From NCBI GenBank assembly GCA_001788295.1, contig MGBO01000010.1, forward strand, positions 1,044-53,385: a stretch of 52,342 nt of DNA, given 5' to 3'. This document shows, one piece after another, positions 7,238 to 14,999 of the stretch. Source of the stretch: Candidatus Roizmanbacteria bacterium RIFOXYC1_FULL_41_16. GTDB taxonomy: Bacteria > Patescibacteriota > Microgenomatia > UBA1406. Every line of letters begins with the position of its first letter. Position 1 is the stretch's first letter. Under the pieces are notes generated by a model. That model worked only from the letters and a program-made list of their open reading frames with translations, was not told where the DNA came from and did no database searches. The position numbers and the translations under genes are program-made.

Positions 7238-8914
7238 TTAAAAATTGTCAAGCTTATAAAGCTTGTTTTGACGCAAAAAAATTATCATTTCGTCCTGATA
7301 AACGCCAAAATAACGGCAGTCTTTGAGCTTGGGATTAAAAATAGACTTGATCAATTGTCCGTCTTGGTTAATGGCTACTACTCGACTGTTATCGCTGTCC
7401 AACAGGTAAAGATAATCAGTATCAGAATTTTTATAAACCTGTTTCATCTGAGCATAATCAAGCTGCGACAGGGTTTTAAAATCATCCAGCGAGCCGGCAG
7501 TGTATTTGTAAACTTTATTGCCTAATAAAAAAACCGAGAAATCAATACTCATGTTTTTGACAGCGGCCAAGTCCAGGCTTTGTCCGGATTGAAAATAACT
7601 CAACTTAGAACTATAGCCGTCCTCTGCCGGCGTAAACTTGTAGATTTCGTCTTTGATCTGGCTTAATAAATAAATATTGCTGTTAAAAACGTCCAGGTCA
7701 ATAATTGAGCCCCAGGTTTTGTCCTTGTTGACTATTTTGACAAACTGGTCGTCTTCCTGTTTGTAAAGGCCATTGTCTTTATCAAACAAATACAATATTT
7801 TGTTATATTCGGTCACAAAATCAGCGTCGTTAATTTTAGGAAAAGAGACCTCACTGACATTTTTATTATTAATATTAATCAGGTAGGCTTTTTTGTTCTG
7901 GTTGTCCAAAACAGAAAGATATTCCGGAGTCATGTCCAAATAATCGGCGCGCGCCTTTTTGTCGATTAGAGACAGATCAAAGAACAGCCTTTCTTCGGTT
8001 ATTTGGGCATTGCCGTAAGTTTTCTCCAATGTTGATAGTTTTTTGCTTAGTGGCCGAATCTGTTCCGATTGATCCGGATAACGATCAAGCAGTTTATTTG
8101 TTTCGTCTTTCAGAGTCTCGATTTGCTTGACTGCCTGAGTCGGCTTTGTTTGCAAATCTTTTTGCAGTTGTTGAAACTGCTCGTTAAGGACGTTTAGTTT
8201 TTGTGTCAATACTGCCTGCCGGCGTTTGCTTAAGGATTGATTAATAAAACCAAAAGCCTGAACACTAATCAATAATAGAACAATTGCCAAAAGACCAATT
8301 TTGATCCATTTTGACTTGACTGACGGCATCTGCCAGTTTTTGGTTGTGGGCAAGTCCGGTGATTCAACTGGCTTGGGCTCTGTGGCCAAAGTTTGGACAA
8401 CTAACAGAGCTCCTTTGTCTGGAGAAAAGATCTTTTTAACTTCTTCAATTAAGTCTTTAGGCTCTGTTTCTTTCAGTTCTTGAGTTGGTTCTTTGGTCAA
8501 TAAGGACATGAGGCCGGAGCTTGCCACAAAAAAATTATCCAAATTCTCAAATCGTCCGGTCAGAGCTTTTCCGTCTTGAGAGGCAGTATAGAGTTTTTCC
8601 TGACGCAGCAATAACAAAAGACCGTTGTGGGTATAGGTAAGAATTTGTTTTTGTTTGAGATGGATAATGGCCAAAGAGGTGAGTTTGTGCTCTTTGATCA
8701 AGTGTTGTCCAAACTGTTCCAGGCTAGGGAGGGTGTCAAATTCTTGTTCTCTGAGCGAATCGCGAATGGTTTCAGTAATGAGTCGTAGTTTATTTTCCGC
8801 CTCAGTTGTTTCAATTTCCAGAACACAAAAAAACCCGTCTTCAACCACAAAGCCGGCGGCATAATTATCAGTATTTTGACCCAAATAAACCGCAAAAGTT
8901 TTCTCGAGCCCCAC
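7238..8914 (-). CDS. PP2C-like domain, transmembrane helix, coiled coil and beta-propeller protein
   Basis: 558 residues from a GTG at 8914 that shares one base with the upstream stop (TAGTG). The N-terminal about 180 residues look like a degenerate PP2C-type phosphatase or sensor domain without a clear metal-binding aspartate set. One transmembrane helix follows near residues 203-223 (WIKIGLLAIVLLLISVQAF), then a coiled coil (about 225-300) and a repeated beta-strand region resembling a propeller (about 310-558, with YLLDSDNSRVV-type repeats). The cytoplasmic N-domain and external propeller suggest signalling across the membrane. Co-orientation with two pilin-like genes suggests a role in the same apparatus; this is inference. 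Confidence 0.6.
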   Translation of the reverse strand: MGLEKTFAVYLGQNTDNYAAGFVVEDGFFCVLEIETTEAENKLRLITETIRDSLREQEFDTLPSLEQFGQHLIKEHKLTSLAIIHLKQKQILTYTHNGLLLLLRQEKLYTASQDGKALTGRFENLDNFFVASSGLMSLLTKEPTQELKETEPKDLIEEVKKIFSPDKGALLVVQTLATEPKPVESPDLPTTKNWQMPSVKSKWIKIGLLAIVLLLISVQAFGFINQSLSKRRQAVLTQKLNVLNEQFQQLQKDLQTKPTQAVKQIETLKDETNKLLDRYPDQSEQIRPLSKKLSTLEKTYGNAQITEERLFFDLSLIDKKARADYLDMTPEYLSVLDNQNKKAYLININNKNVSEVSFPKINDADFVTEYNKILYLFDKDNGLYKQEDDQFVKIVNKDKTWGSIIDLDVFNSNIYLLSQIKDEIYKFTPAEDGYSSKLSYFQSGQSLDLAAVKNMSIDFSVFLLGNKVYKYTAGSLDDFKTLSQLDYAQMKQVYKNSDTDYLYLLDSDNSRVVAINQDGQLIKSIFNPKLKDCRYFGVYQDEMIIFLRQNKLYKLDNF

Positions 8915-9186
8915 TATATTAAAAATAAACTGATAATTATCAGGACAATCCCTATGAATAATTGTAGCATTGAAAAAGAAAAAAGGAGCGAATGGGGCGA
9001 TTCGTCTGAGCTACCGGGATGATTTAACAAGTGATAATAAATCAGGGCATTTTTCTCCATTTTCACCAGTTGCTGTTGGTAAATAATACTGTAAACAAGA
9101 TAGCCCACGCTAAAAATTAGGGCAATAATTTTAAAAACAAGACTCAACCAATTAAGATCTTTAAGAAGGAGGATTGCTGCGTCCAT
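8914..9186 (-). CDS. Small two-helix membrane protein
   Basis: 90 residues with two hydrophobic segments (about 13-35 and 66-90) and a short loop containing YQQQLVKMEKNALIYYHLL. Its start lies 26 bases inside the end of the PH-domain gene and its stop shares one base with the next start, so the operon is tightly packed. No family recognised with confidence; similar short proteins sit beside pilin-like genes in CPR genomes. Confidence 0.6.
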   Translation of the reverse strand: MDAAILLLKDLNWLSLVFKIIALIFSVGYLVYSIIYQQQLVKMEKNALIYYHLLNHPGSSDESPHSLLFSFSMLQLFIGIVLIIISLFLI

Positions 9187-9718
9187 TGATTTTCATATTG
9201 GAATTGATAATCTTAACCACTTCAGAGGGATGGGGAATTTTCAAAAACTCAATACTCGGAAACTCACCGGCAGTTTCAATATGCACGTCGCCGTAATTAA
9301 AAAAGCTAGACATAATCCCTAGGCTTTTTTTCTCAACCTCCTCGACATTAGGAACAATGGTCGCGGTTGTAATAGTGTTTAAAAGGTTGTTAGCATCCAC
9401 ATCAATAATTTTACGGTTAGTGACTACACCAATATTAAAGTACCAGAGATAAAATCGGCCCAATAAATAGCTCAAAACAAAAGCATACCAAAAGACAATC
9501 ATAAACAGTTCTTGATTTGGGCTAAGTCCCAGGCTGGTTAAGTAATTACCAAAAACCAGCGGCAACATAAACAATCCCAGTCCCATGAGCAGCCAGCCAG
9601 TGTTGGTAATTGGGTGGGCTCGCAAAATCAATAACACCCGCTCTTCTGGTTTGCTGATTTCGTGCTCAAAATCTTTGGCTTGTGAATAAGAACGCCACAG
9701 TTTATGAATCGGTGCCAT
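9161..9718 (-). CDS. Membrane protein with bacterial PH domain
   Basis: 185 residues from the ATG at 9718; a TTG two codons upstream would extend the frame, but a TATAAT (9725-9730, minus strand) lies exactly six bases before the ATG. Two hydrophobic helices (about residues 40-62 and 70-92) precede a YFNIGVVTNRKIIDVDANNL segment, the start of a bPH_2-type PH domain. A LGIMSSFFNYGDVHI turn follows. Such proteins are membrane-anchored and of unknown partner. It is the first gene of a minus-strand operon that continues to the pilin-like genes. Confidence 0.75.
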   Translation of the reverse strand: MAPIHKLWRSYSQAKDFEHEISKPEERVLLILRAHPITNTGWLLMGLGLFMLPLVFGNYLTSLGLSPNQELFMIVFWYAFVLSYLLGRFYLWYFNIGVVTNRKIIDVDANNLLNTITTATIVPNVEEVEKKSLGIMSSFFNYGDVHIETAGEFPSIEFLKIPHPSEVVKIINSNMKINGRSNPPS

Positions 9719-9738
9719 AGCCAAATTATACTAATTAA

Positions 9739-9767
9739 TTGACATTGGGTCACTATTATCATAGAAT
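9739..9767 (+). promoter_or_regulatory. Consensus-like sigma-70 promoter upstream of rny
   Basis: TTGACA at 9739-9744, 17-base spacer, TAGAAT at 9762-9767. The expected transcription start is near 9774, giving an unusually long leader (about 110-145 bases) for this genome before rny. It is back to back with the minus-strand TATAAT at 9725-9730. Confidence 0.65.
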
Positions 9768-9803
9768 TTCCTTTACGTTAGTAGTTTCGGACAGGAAAAC
9801 AAT

Positions 9804-9875
9804 ATGGCACTGTTATTTCAATTATTACATTATCCTCAACTGCTTAAGAGCGATTATGTGTTGATTTCAAGATAA
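9804..9875 (+). CDS. Possible 23-residue upstream ORF in the rny leader
   Basis: ATG at 9804, stop TAA at 9873-9875, with AGGA seven bases before the ATG. The peptide is hydrophobic at its start (MALLFQLLHYPQLL) and ends in a polar tail. It lies between a strong promoter and rny and could be a regulatory leader peptide or a tiny membrane peptide. Coding status is unproven. Confidence 0.3.
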   Translation: MALLFQLLHYPQLLKSDYVLISR

Positions 9876-9917
9876 CGTTCCGTATTGCCCATCCTTGTCC
9901 AAAAAAACACAAATTTT

Positions 9918-11333
9918 ATGTTTGATTTAGTTTTTAAGTTCTTTCCTAATCTTAAACGTGAACGCGATCTGATTTTAGACGAAGCGCACAAGCGGGCCGA
10001 TCGGCTCACAATTCAGGCCCAAAGTAAGTTGTCGGAATTATCCAGACAAATAGCCAGCCTGGAGAAGAAAATCTCGCTTGACGAAGAAAGGTTAAAAGTC
10101 GAGCGTCAAGAATTGGACAAAACCAAAGAGGGTTTGAAACAAGAACAACAGCAGCTGGCAGACGAAAAAATCGCTGTTGAAAAGAAAAAGCAGGAATTAT
10201 TGAAAAAGTTTGAGAAGTTGGCCGGTCTGACTCCGGAGCAAGCCAGAGAAAACCTGCTGGCTCACTGGGAGCAAAAACTGTCCTCAGACATTGCTCAAAG
10301 AATCAGAGAAGCAAAAGAGCAGATTAAAAAAGAGAGCGAAGAAAAAGGCAAGGAAATCCTGATTGACGCCATGCGTTTTGGCGCGACCGATTATGTTGTC
10401 GAATATACTTTATCAACCATCACCCTGTCCAGTGACGAGTACAAGGGTCGGATTATTGGCAAAGAAGGCCGTAATATCCGCTCTTTTGAGTTGGCAACCG
10501 GCGTGGAGGTGGATCTTGATGAGGAGGGAGTGGTTAAGCTGTCTTCATTTGATCCGGTCAAACGTGAGATTGCCCGTGTGTCTTTGGAAAGCTTGATCAA
10601 AGACGGTCGTATTCAACCACAACGCATTGAAGAGGTTGTCAGTAAAACCCGCAGTGAGATAGGCAAAATTATCTACAAAGAAGGCGAAAAGCTTTGTTAC
10701 GAGGTCGGGGTTTATAATCTGCCAAAAGAAATTGTCGAGTTACTGGGCCGGTTTAAGTATCGTTTTTCCTACGGCCAGAATATGATTCAGCACACGCTTG
10801 AGGAAACCAGAATCGGAGTGGCGCTCGCTCACGAGCTCAAAGCCGATGTCAACGTCGTTCGGCTGGCTTGTTTGCTGCACGACATCGGCAAAGTGATTGT
10901 TGATAAAGAAGGCTCACATGTTCAGCTTGGAGTTGAGCTTTTGAAAAAGCATCGTTTTCCCGCTTCAATTGTCGAGGCGGTTGAAACTCATCACGAGGAT
11001 AAAGATTTTACCTCAACCGAAGGAATTATTGTTTATCTGGCCGACGCGGTTTCCGGTGGCCGGCCTGGGGCCAGGCGTGAAGACGTGACTGCCTATATCA
11101 AGCGCATCAACGAAATGGAAAACTTCATCAAGGCCAAAGAAGGTGTTCACGATGTCGCGGTGTTACAAGCCGGTCGTGAGATTCGGGTGATTATCAATCC
11201 GCAAAAGCTTTCTGACGAGCAAACAATCGTTTTTTGTGAAAAATTGCGCCAAGATTTGCAAAAATATTACTCCTCGATTCCCGGGCAGATAAAGCTGACG
11301 GCAATTCGTGAGTTCAGGGTCACAAACAAATAA
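9918..11333 (+). CDS. rny: Ribonuclease Y
   Basis: 471 residues from the ATG at 9918 (an in-frame TTG at 9885 adds 11). RNase Y is an endoribonuclease that starts mRNA decay. In order: a long coiled coil (about residues 15-130), a KH domain with GRIIGKEGRNIRSFE (about 175), and an HD domain with the metal-binding LLHDIGK (about 320) and THHED. The usual N-terminal transmembrane helix is missing; only a short amphipathic MFDLVFKFFPNLK is present, so membrane attachment would be peripheral or absent. A strong promoter lies at 9739-9767 with a small ORF in the leader. Confidence 0.95.
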   Translation: MFDLVFKFFPNLKRERDLILDEAHKRADRLTIQAQSKLSELSRQIASLEKKISLDEERLKVERQELDKTKEGLKQEQQQLADEKIAVEKKKQELLKKFEKLAGLTPEQARENLLAHWEQKLSSDIAQRIREAKEQIKKESEEKGKEILIDAMRFGATDYVVEYTLSTITLSSDEYKGRIIGKEGRNIRSFELATGVEVDLDEEGVVKLSSFDPVKREIARVSLESLIKDGRIQPQRIEEVVSKTRSEIGKIIYKEGEKLCYEVGVYNLPKEIVELLGRFKYRFSYGQNMIQHTLEETRIGVALAHELKADVNVVRLACLLHDIGKVIVDKEGSHVQLGVELLKKHRFPASIVEAVETHHEDKDFTSTEGIIVYLADAVSGGRPGARREDVTAYIKRINEMENFIKAKEGVHDVAVLQAGREIRVIINPQKLSDEQTIVFCEKLRQDLQKYYSSIPGQIKLTAIREFRVTNK

Positions 11334-11408
11334 AGATATACTGTACTGACAAGCTAGCGCTGACATAATAGAATATAGATTGTTACAGTAAGACAGTTTA
11401 AATACGAG

Positions 11409-11436
11409 TTGACAGAAAAGCCCAAATTCCTATAAT
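11409..11436 (+). promoter_or_regulatory. HU gene promoter
   Basis: TTGACA at 11409-11414, 16-base spacer, TATAAT at 11431-11436. The leader has a GAAAGGGG Shine-Dalgarno-like stretch (11444-11451) placed directly before a five-codon mini-ORF rather than the HU ATG. Confidence 0.7.
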
Positions 11437-11465
11437 GAGCCTAGAAAGGGGATGACTACAGTAAT

Positions 11466-11738
11466 ATGACCAAACAAGATTTAGTCGCGCAAGTCGCCAA
11501 ACAAACCAATTTGTCTATGAGAGCGGCCAAAGGGGCAGTTGATGCTATTTTTTCAACCGTCGCCGACACTCTGAAAAGAGACGAGAAAGTCGTTGTCACC
11601 GGTTTCGGAACTTTCTTAGTCAGGAAAAGAGCGGCCAGAAAAGGGAGAAATCCTCAGACTGGTGCCGAAATTCAAATTCCGTCTACCAAGACTCCAGGCT
11701 TTACCGCTGGTAAAAGTCTTAAGAGAATGGTTAAGTAA
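11466..11738 (+). CDS. HU/IHF family DNA-binding protein
   Basis: 90 residues, the normal length for HU. It starts MTKQDLVAQVAKQT, with the dimerisation helices, then VVVTGFGTFLVRKR and the DNA-binding arm RKGRNPQTGAEIQIPSTKTPGF. It compacts and bends DNA as a dimer. The ATG overlaps the TGA of a mini-ORF starting at 11452 (ATG ACT ACA GTA ATA TGA), in an ATGA arrangement typical of translational coupling. A perfect 12-base inverted repeat follows the gene. Confidence 0.95.
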   Translation: MTKQDLVAQVAKQTNLSMRAAKGAVDAIFSTVADTLKRDEKVVVTGFGTFLVRKRAARKGRNPQTGAEIQIPSTKTPGFTAGKSLKRMVK

Positions 11739-11751
11739 ACAGACCGCTTGT

Positions 11752-11783
11752 GGCAAGTCCGCCACCAAAAAGGCGGACTTGCC
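11752..11783 (+). terminator. Perfect 12-bp hairpin after the HU gene
   Basis: GGCAAGTCCGCC (11752-11763), an eight-base loop, and GGCGGACTTGCC (11772-11783). The stem is perfect and GC rich, but only TTAGG follows, so it lacks the U-tract of a standard intrinsic terminator. Its 3' arm overlaps the -35 box of the rpsA promoter (TTGCCT). It may be a processing or stability hairpin. Confidence 0.5.
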
Positions 11784-11806
11784 TTAGGAACAAAGTATGC
11801 TATACT
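11779..11806 (+). promoter_or_regulatory. rpsA promoter
   Basis: TTGCCT at 11779-11784, 16-base spacer, TATACT at 11801-11806. The leader carries GAAAGGAG about 12 bases before the ATG at 11845. Confidence 0.55.
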
Positions 11807-11844
11807 AGCATAGTTAACTCAGACGAAAGGAGAAACATTGATTA

Positions 11845-12939
11845 ATGCCAAAAGTTTCAGCAACCAAGAGTAAAAAAATCACCCTCCAGCCTTCTTCAAT
11901 GGAGGAGTTACTCAAAAGCGTTGGTAAATTACCCAGAGTGCGCAAAGGCGACATTATTGACGCTAAAATCATTGCTATTTCCAAAAAAGAGATGCTTTTT
12001 GACATTGGTTGGAAAACCAATGCTATTTTAATTGCTCCAGAAACCAAAGAACTACCTACCTTTATGCCGTATCTAAAGATTGGTCAGACCTTGCCAATCA
12101 GAGTCATTAATGTCGAGGCCAGAGCCGGATTCCCGGTTGTCTCTTTGCAAAACTTTTTTGAAAAAGGTAAATGGCAAATTCTAGAGGAATGTTTTACCAA
12201 AGAAGAGCTGATCAAAGTCTCAGTTTTGGGGAGCGGTAAGGGTGGTTTGTTTATTGAGGTCATGGGAATCAGAGGCGTCATTCCCAAGATTCAACTGACT
12301 CAAGAATTTTTGCAACACCCGGACAAGCTTTATGCCAAAAAGGTAGAAGTGAAAATTTTGGAGGTCGATCGCAGCAAAAACCGGTTAGTGGTTTCACAAA
12401 AAGCGGCTGCTTTGGGCATTACTCAAAAAGAACTCAACAAAACCTTTAAGAAAATCAAAGAAGGTCAAACATACAAAGCCAGAATTATTGGCTTTTCGGA
12501 CTTTGGCATTTTCTGTGAGGTGGAGGGCATTGAAGGCTTGATTCATATTTCCGAAATCTCCTGGAAAAAGGTAGCCGATCCCAGGCAGCATGCCAAAGAG
12601 GGTGATCAGGTTGACGTCATGGTTTTGCAAAAAAATGAGCGCGATTACAAACTGACTTTATCTCTCAAGCGTTTGCTCAAAGATCCCTGGAGCGAAATTG
12701 AAGAAAAATATCCCAAAGACAAAGAAGTTGAGGGCGAAGTCATTCGCAAAGAACCTTATGGTTATTTTATTCGTCTGGAGCCGGGCATCGAAGGCTTAAT
12801 CCATAATTCCAAAGTGACTCCGGAATCAGACATTAAAGTTGGCAAGAAAATCAAGACTTATGTTGAGCGAATTGATAAAAAACACCGCAAGATGAGTTTG
12901 GTTCCGGTTAGTACCGGCAAACCGCTCTTATATCGTTAA
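11845..12939 (+). CDS. rpsA: 30S ribosomal protein S1 (four S1 domains)
   Basis: 364 residues with four S1 RNA-binding domains, at about residues 34-105, 120-190, 208-275 and 287-352. The third is the most canonical (GQTYKARIIGFSDFGIFCEV, EGLIHISEISW). E. coli S1 has six domains; four is usual outside Proteobacteria. S1 helps 30S subunits unfold and bind mRNA. Its presence is relevant because many genes here appear leaderless. The leader has an AAAGGAG Shine-Dalgarno with rather long spacing (about 12 bases). Confidence 0.9.
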   Translation: MPKVSATKSKKITLQPSSMEELLKSVGKLPRVRKGDIIDAKIIAISKKEMLFDIGWKTNAILIAPETKELPTFMPYLKIGQTLPIRVINVEARAGFPVVSLQNFFEKGKWQILEECFTKEELIKVSVLGSGKGGLFIEVMGIRGVIPKIQLTQEFLQHPDKLYAKKVEVKILEVDRSKNRLVVSQKAAALGITQKELNKTFKKIKEGQTYKARIIGFSDFGIFCEVEGIEGLIHISEISWKKVADPRQHAKEGDQVDVMVLQKNERDYKLTLSLKRLLKDPWSEIEEKYPKDKEVEGEVIRKEPYGYFIRLEPGIEGLIHNSKVTPESDIKVGKKIKTYVERIDKKHRKMSLVPVSTGKPLLYR

Positions 12940-12957
12940 CTTTCCCCTCTCTAATTA

Positions 12958-12986
12958 TTGACAAGACCAGGCCTTTGTAATACATT
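12958..12986 (+). promoter_or_regulatory. Promoter of the three-gene pilin-like cluster
   Basis: TTGACA at 12958-12963, 17-base spacer, TACATT at 12981-12986, ending 9 bases before the ATG at 12996. Leader length is predicted to be only about two or three bases. Confidence 0.6.
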
Positions 12987-12995
12987 AAGAACTAG

Positions 12996-13298
12996 ATGAA
13001 ATTATCTATGCTTTTGGCTCAGGTTGATATCAGTCAGGAATTTGCGCCGGCGGCCAAGTTTGGCAGTCTGGCCAGTTTAGTTAATTTAATTTCCCGGGCA
13101 GTCGCCATCGGCGGCGGCTTCTTGTTGATTGTCGCCTTTGTTTACACCGGCTATCTGTATTTAACTGCTGCCGGCGACACCAAAAACATTGAAAAAACCA
13201 AAATTGTTCTTACTTATTCAGTAATTGGTATGATTGTAATAGCCGTAAGTTATTGGTTAACACAAATTATTGCCGGCCTTTTGGGGCAAGACTTTTAA
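12996..13298 (+). CDS. T4SS-pilin-like small membrane protein
   Basis: 100 residues. Two hydrophobic helices flank YLTAAGDTKNIEKTKIV, followed by YSVIGMIVIAVSYWL, the same loop plan as the other four paralogs, but with Tyr in place of the loop Trp. An N-terminal stretch before the first helix contains LAQVDISQ; other members share LAQV near the start. It is the first gene of a three-gene operon with five bases to the next start. Predicted pilus-like or channel subunit; function inferred from family only. Confidence 0.75.
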   Translation: MKLSMLLAQVDISQEFAPAAKFGSLASLVNLISRAVAIGGGFLLIVAFVYTGYLYLTAAGDTKNIEKTKIVLTYSVIGMIVIAVSYWLTQIIAGLLGQDF

Positions 13299-13303
13299 AC
13301 AAT

Positions 13304-13657
13304 ATGACCGATCCGGATTGGTTAGGCAAAGATCAAATTACCCCTCCTTTTGGCGGGAGTTGGGACGATGCCAATTCGGGATTGGAAAGCTTTATTAACA
13401 ACGGTTTTCGCCTGGCCTTTGTCGCCTTTGGTTTATACACCCTGTTGAATTTTGTTCTGGCTGCTTTTAATTATATTAATGCCCAAGGGGAAACCAAAAA
13501 CCTGGAGAAAGCCAAAAAGCTGGTTACCAACAGTGTTATTGGCTTGGCTATGATTGCCGTTACTTTTATTATTGCCGGAGTCATTGGCGCGGTTTTCTTT
13601 GGTAGTTGGGATTATTTACTTAATTTAAATACAGCTATTAGCGATATTATTAACTAA
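13304..13657 (+). CDS. T4SS-pilin-like small membrane protein
   Basis: 117 residues from the ATG at 13304, five bases after the previous stop; the longer frame from 13253 would overlap the previous gene by 46 bases. The N-terminus is hydrophilic (MTDPDWLGKDQITPPFGG) and lacks a basic leader. Helix 1 is followed by FNYINAQGETKNLEKAKK and then NSVIGLAMIAVTFIIAGV. It has the same loop signature as its neighbours. Confidence 0.75.
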   Translation: MTDPDWLGKDQITPPFGGSWDDANSGLESFINNGFRLAFVAFGLYTLLNFVLAAFNYINAQGETKNLEKAKKLVTNSVIGLAMIAVTFIIAGVIGAVFFGSWDYLLNLNTAISDIIN

Positions 13658-13659
13658 TA

Positions 13660-14010
13660 ATGATGACAAAACCACAAATCTTAGCCGCTCTGGGCGAGGG
13701 CACTGGCGTCGCCAGTTCTGAGGGCAGTTTGGGTGCTCTATTTGGCACGGTGTTTAGTATGATTGTCACGGTTGGAGCCTTGTTTGTTTTTTTTCAAATG
13801 GTTATGGGCGCTCTTAACTGGATCAATTCCCAAGGCGACAAAGAAAAAATTACCAAAGCTCAAAAACAGATTACCAATGCTCTGATCGGCTTGGTTCTTT
13901 TAGTGTTGGTTTGGGTTTTGTTCTTTACTATTGCCGGCAATATTCTGGGGATTTTTGAAAAAGAAGGCGACGGTTGGAAATTGGTAATTCCTTATTTATT
14001 TGGCAATTGA
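13660..14010 (+). CDS. T4SS-pilin-like small membrane protein
   Basis: 116 residues beginning at tandem ATG codons (13660 and 13663), two bases after the previous stop. Helix 1 (about residues 29-52) is followed by LNWINSQGDKEKITKAQKQ and NALIGLVLLVLVWVL. Its closest relative by eye is the protein at 6840. It overlaps the convergent dehydrogenase by 15 bases. Stop is TGA. Confidence 0.75.
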   Translation: MMTKPQILAALGEGTGVASSEGSLGALFGTVFSMIVTVGALFVFFQMVMGALNWINSQGDKEKITKAQKQITNALIGLVLLVLVWVLFFTIAGNILGIFEKEGDGWKLVIPYLFGN

Positions 14011-14961
14011 ATTGATGTTTTCCAGAGTCTGCTGATTGATTTCCAGTAGTGCCTCGCGACTGTTAAAAGCATTGTGTGGCGTAATCACCACATTAGGCAT
14101 ATCCAAGAGAACATGATTCAAAAGCAGTGTTTTAACACTGGAAAGCTCAATATATTCCTCGGTAATAATCTCCCTTTCCTCTTTAATTGCCTGTTCTTCT
14201 TCAAGAACGTCCAAAGCCACTCCGGCCAGTGTGTCCTCCTGTAGTGCTTTCATTATGGCTTCGGTTTCGATCAGCGGGCCGCGGGCAGTGTTGATTAACA
14301 GGGCTCCTTTTCTAATTTCTTTAATATTCTGAGTGTTGATGATGTGTTTGGTGCCGGGAGTCAAGGGAGTGTGCAGGGTAATAACGTGCGATTTGTTTAA
14401 AAGAGTATTGAGATCAACAAATTCCACGCCGGCCAAAGGCTTGGCGGTTCGGGTGTATACCAACACTTTCATTTTGAAAGCTTGAGCAAGCTCGGCGACC
14501 CGTGTGCCAATATTGCCCAAACCAATAATCCCCAGAGTCTTGCCGGCCAAATCAAAGCCCTTCAGACCTTTATTGGCAAAGTTGCCTTGTCGGGTCTGAG
14601 TAATCGACTGATAAATTTTACGGCTCAAGGTCAAAATCAAAGCGATCGTGTGCTCGGCAACAGTGTTGACACCATAGGTCGGTACGCTTTTAACCACCAT
14701 CTTCTGCTGTTTACATGCCTCCAGATCGATATGATCCGTACCGGTAGAACGGGTGGCAATACCTTTAAGTTGAGGCAACTTTTGAAGTAGGTTGGCGTCG
14801 ATCTTTGAGCTAATAAAAACCGAAATAATTTGTGCATTTTTAGCCACTTCGTAATTATCTAGATTAAGTGGGTTTTTATCAAAATAAAGTTCGTGGCTAG
14901 ACAAATGTTTTTCAAAAAACGCCTTATCAGTCGGAGTAACTTCAAAAAAAGCAATTTTCAT
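13996..14961 (-). CDS. NAD-dependent D-2-hydroxyacid dehydrogenase (D-lactate dehydrogenase-like)
   Basis: 321 residues. Dinucleotide-binding GLGNIGTRVAE is at about residue 150. The active-site set is present: Arg in NTARGPLIE, the Glu region VALDVLEEE, and His in ITPHNAFNS. RSTGTDHIDLEAC is typical of the catalytic domain. It probably reduces a 2-oxoacid such as pyruvate with NADH, a plausible redox sink in a fermentative cell; the substrate is not certain. A minus-strand TATCAT at 14968-14973 lies six bases before the ATG, predicting a leaderless mRNA. Confidence 0.9.
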   Translation of the reverse strand: MKIAFFEVTPTDKAFFEKHLSSHELYFDKNPLNLDNYEVAKNAQIISVFISSKIDANLLQKLPQLKGIATRSTGTDHIDLEACKQQKMVVKSVPTYGVNTVAEHTIALILTLSRKIYQSITQTRQGNFANKGLKGFDLAGKTLGIIGLGNIGTRVAELAQAFKMKVLVYTRTAKPLAGVEFVDLNTLLNKSHVITLHTPLTPGTKHIINTQNIKEIRKGALLINTARGPLIETEAIMKALQEDTLAGVALDVLEEEQAIKEEREIITEEYIELSSVKTLLLNHVLLDMPNVVITPHNAFNSREALLEINQQTLENINSIAK

Positions 14962-14999
14962 AAAAGTATGATATCAAAAAAAAAGACTACAATGATTTT

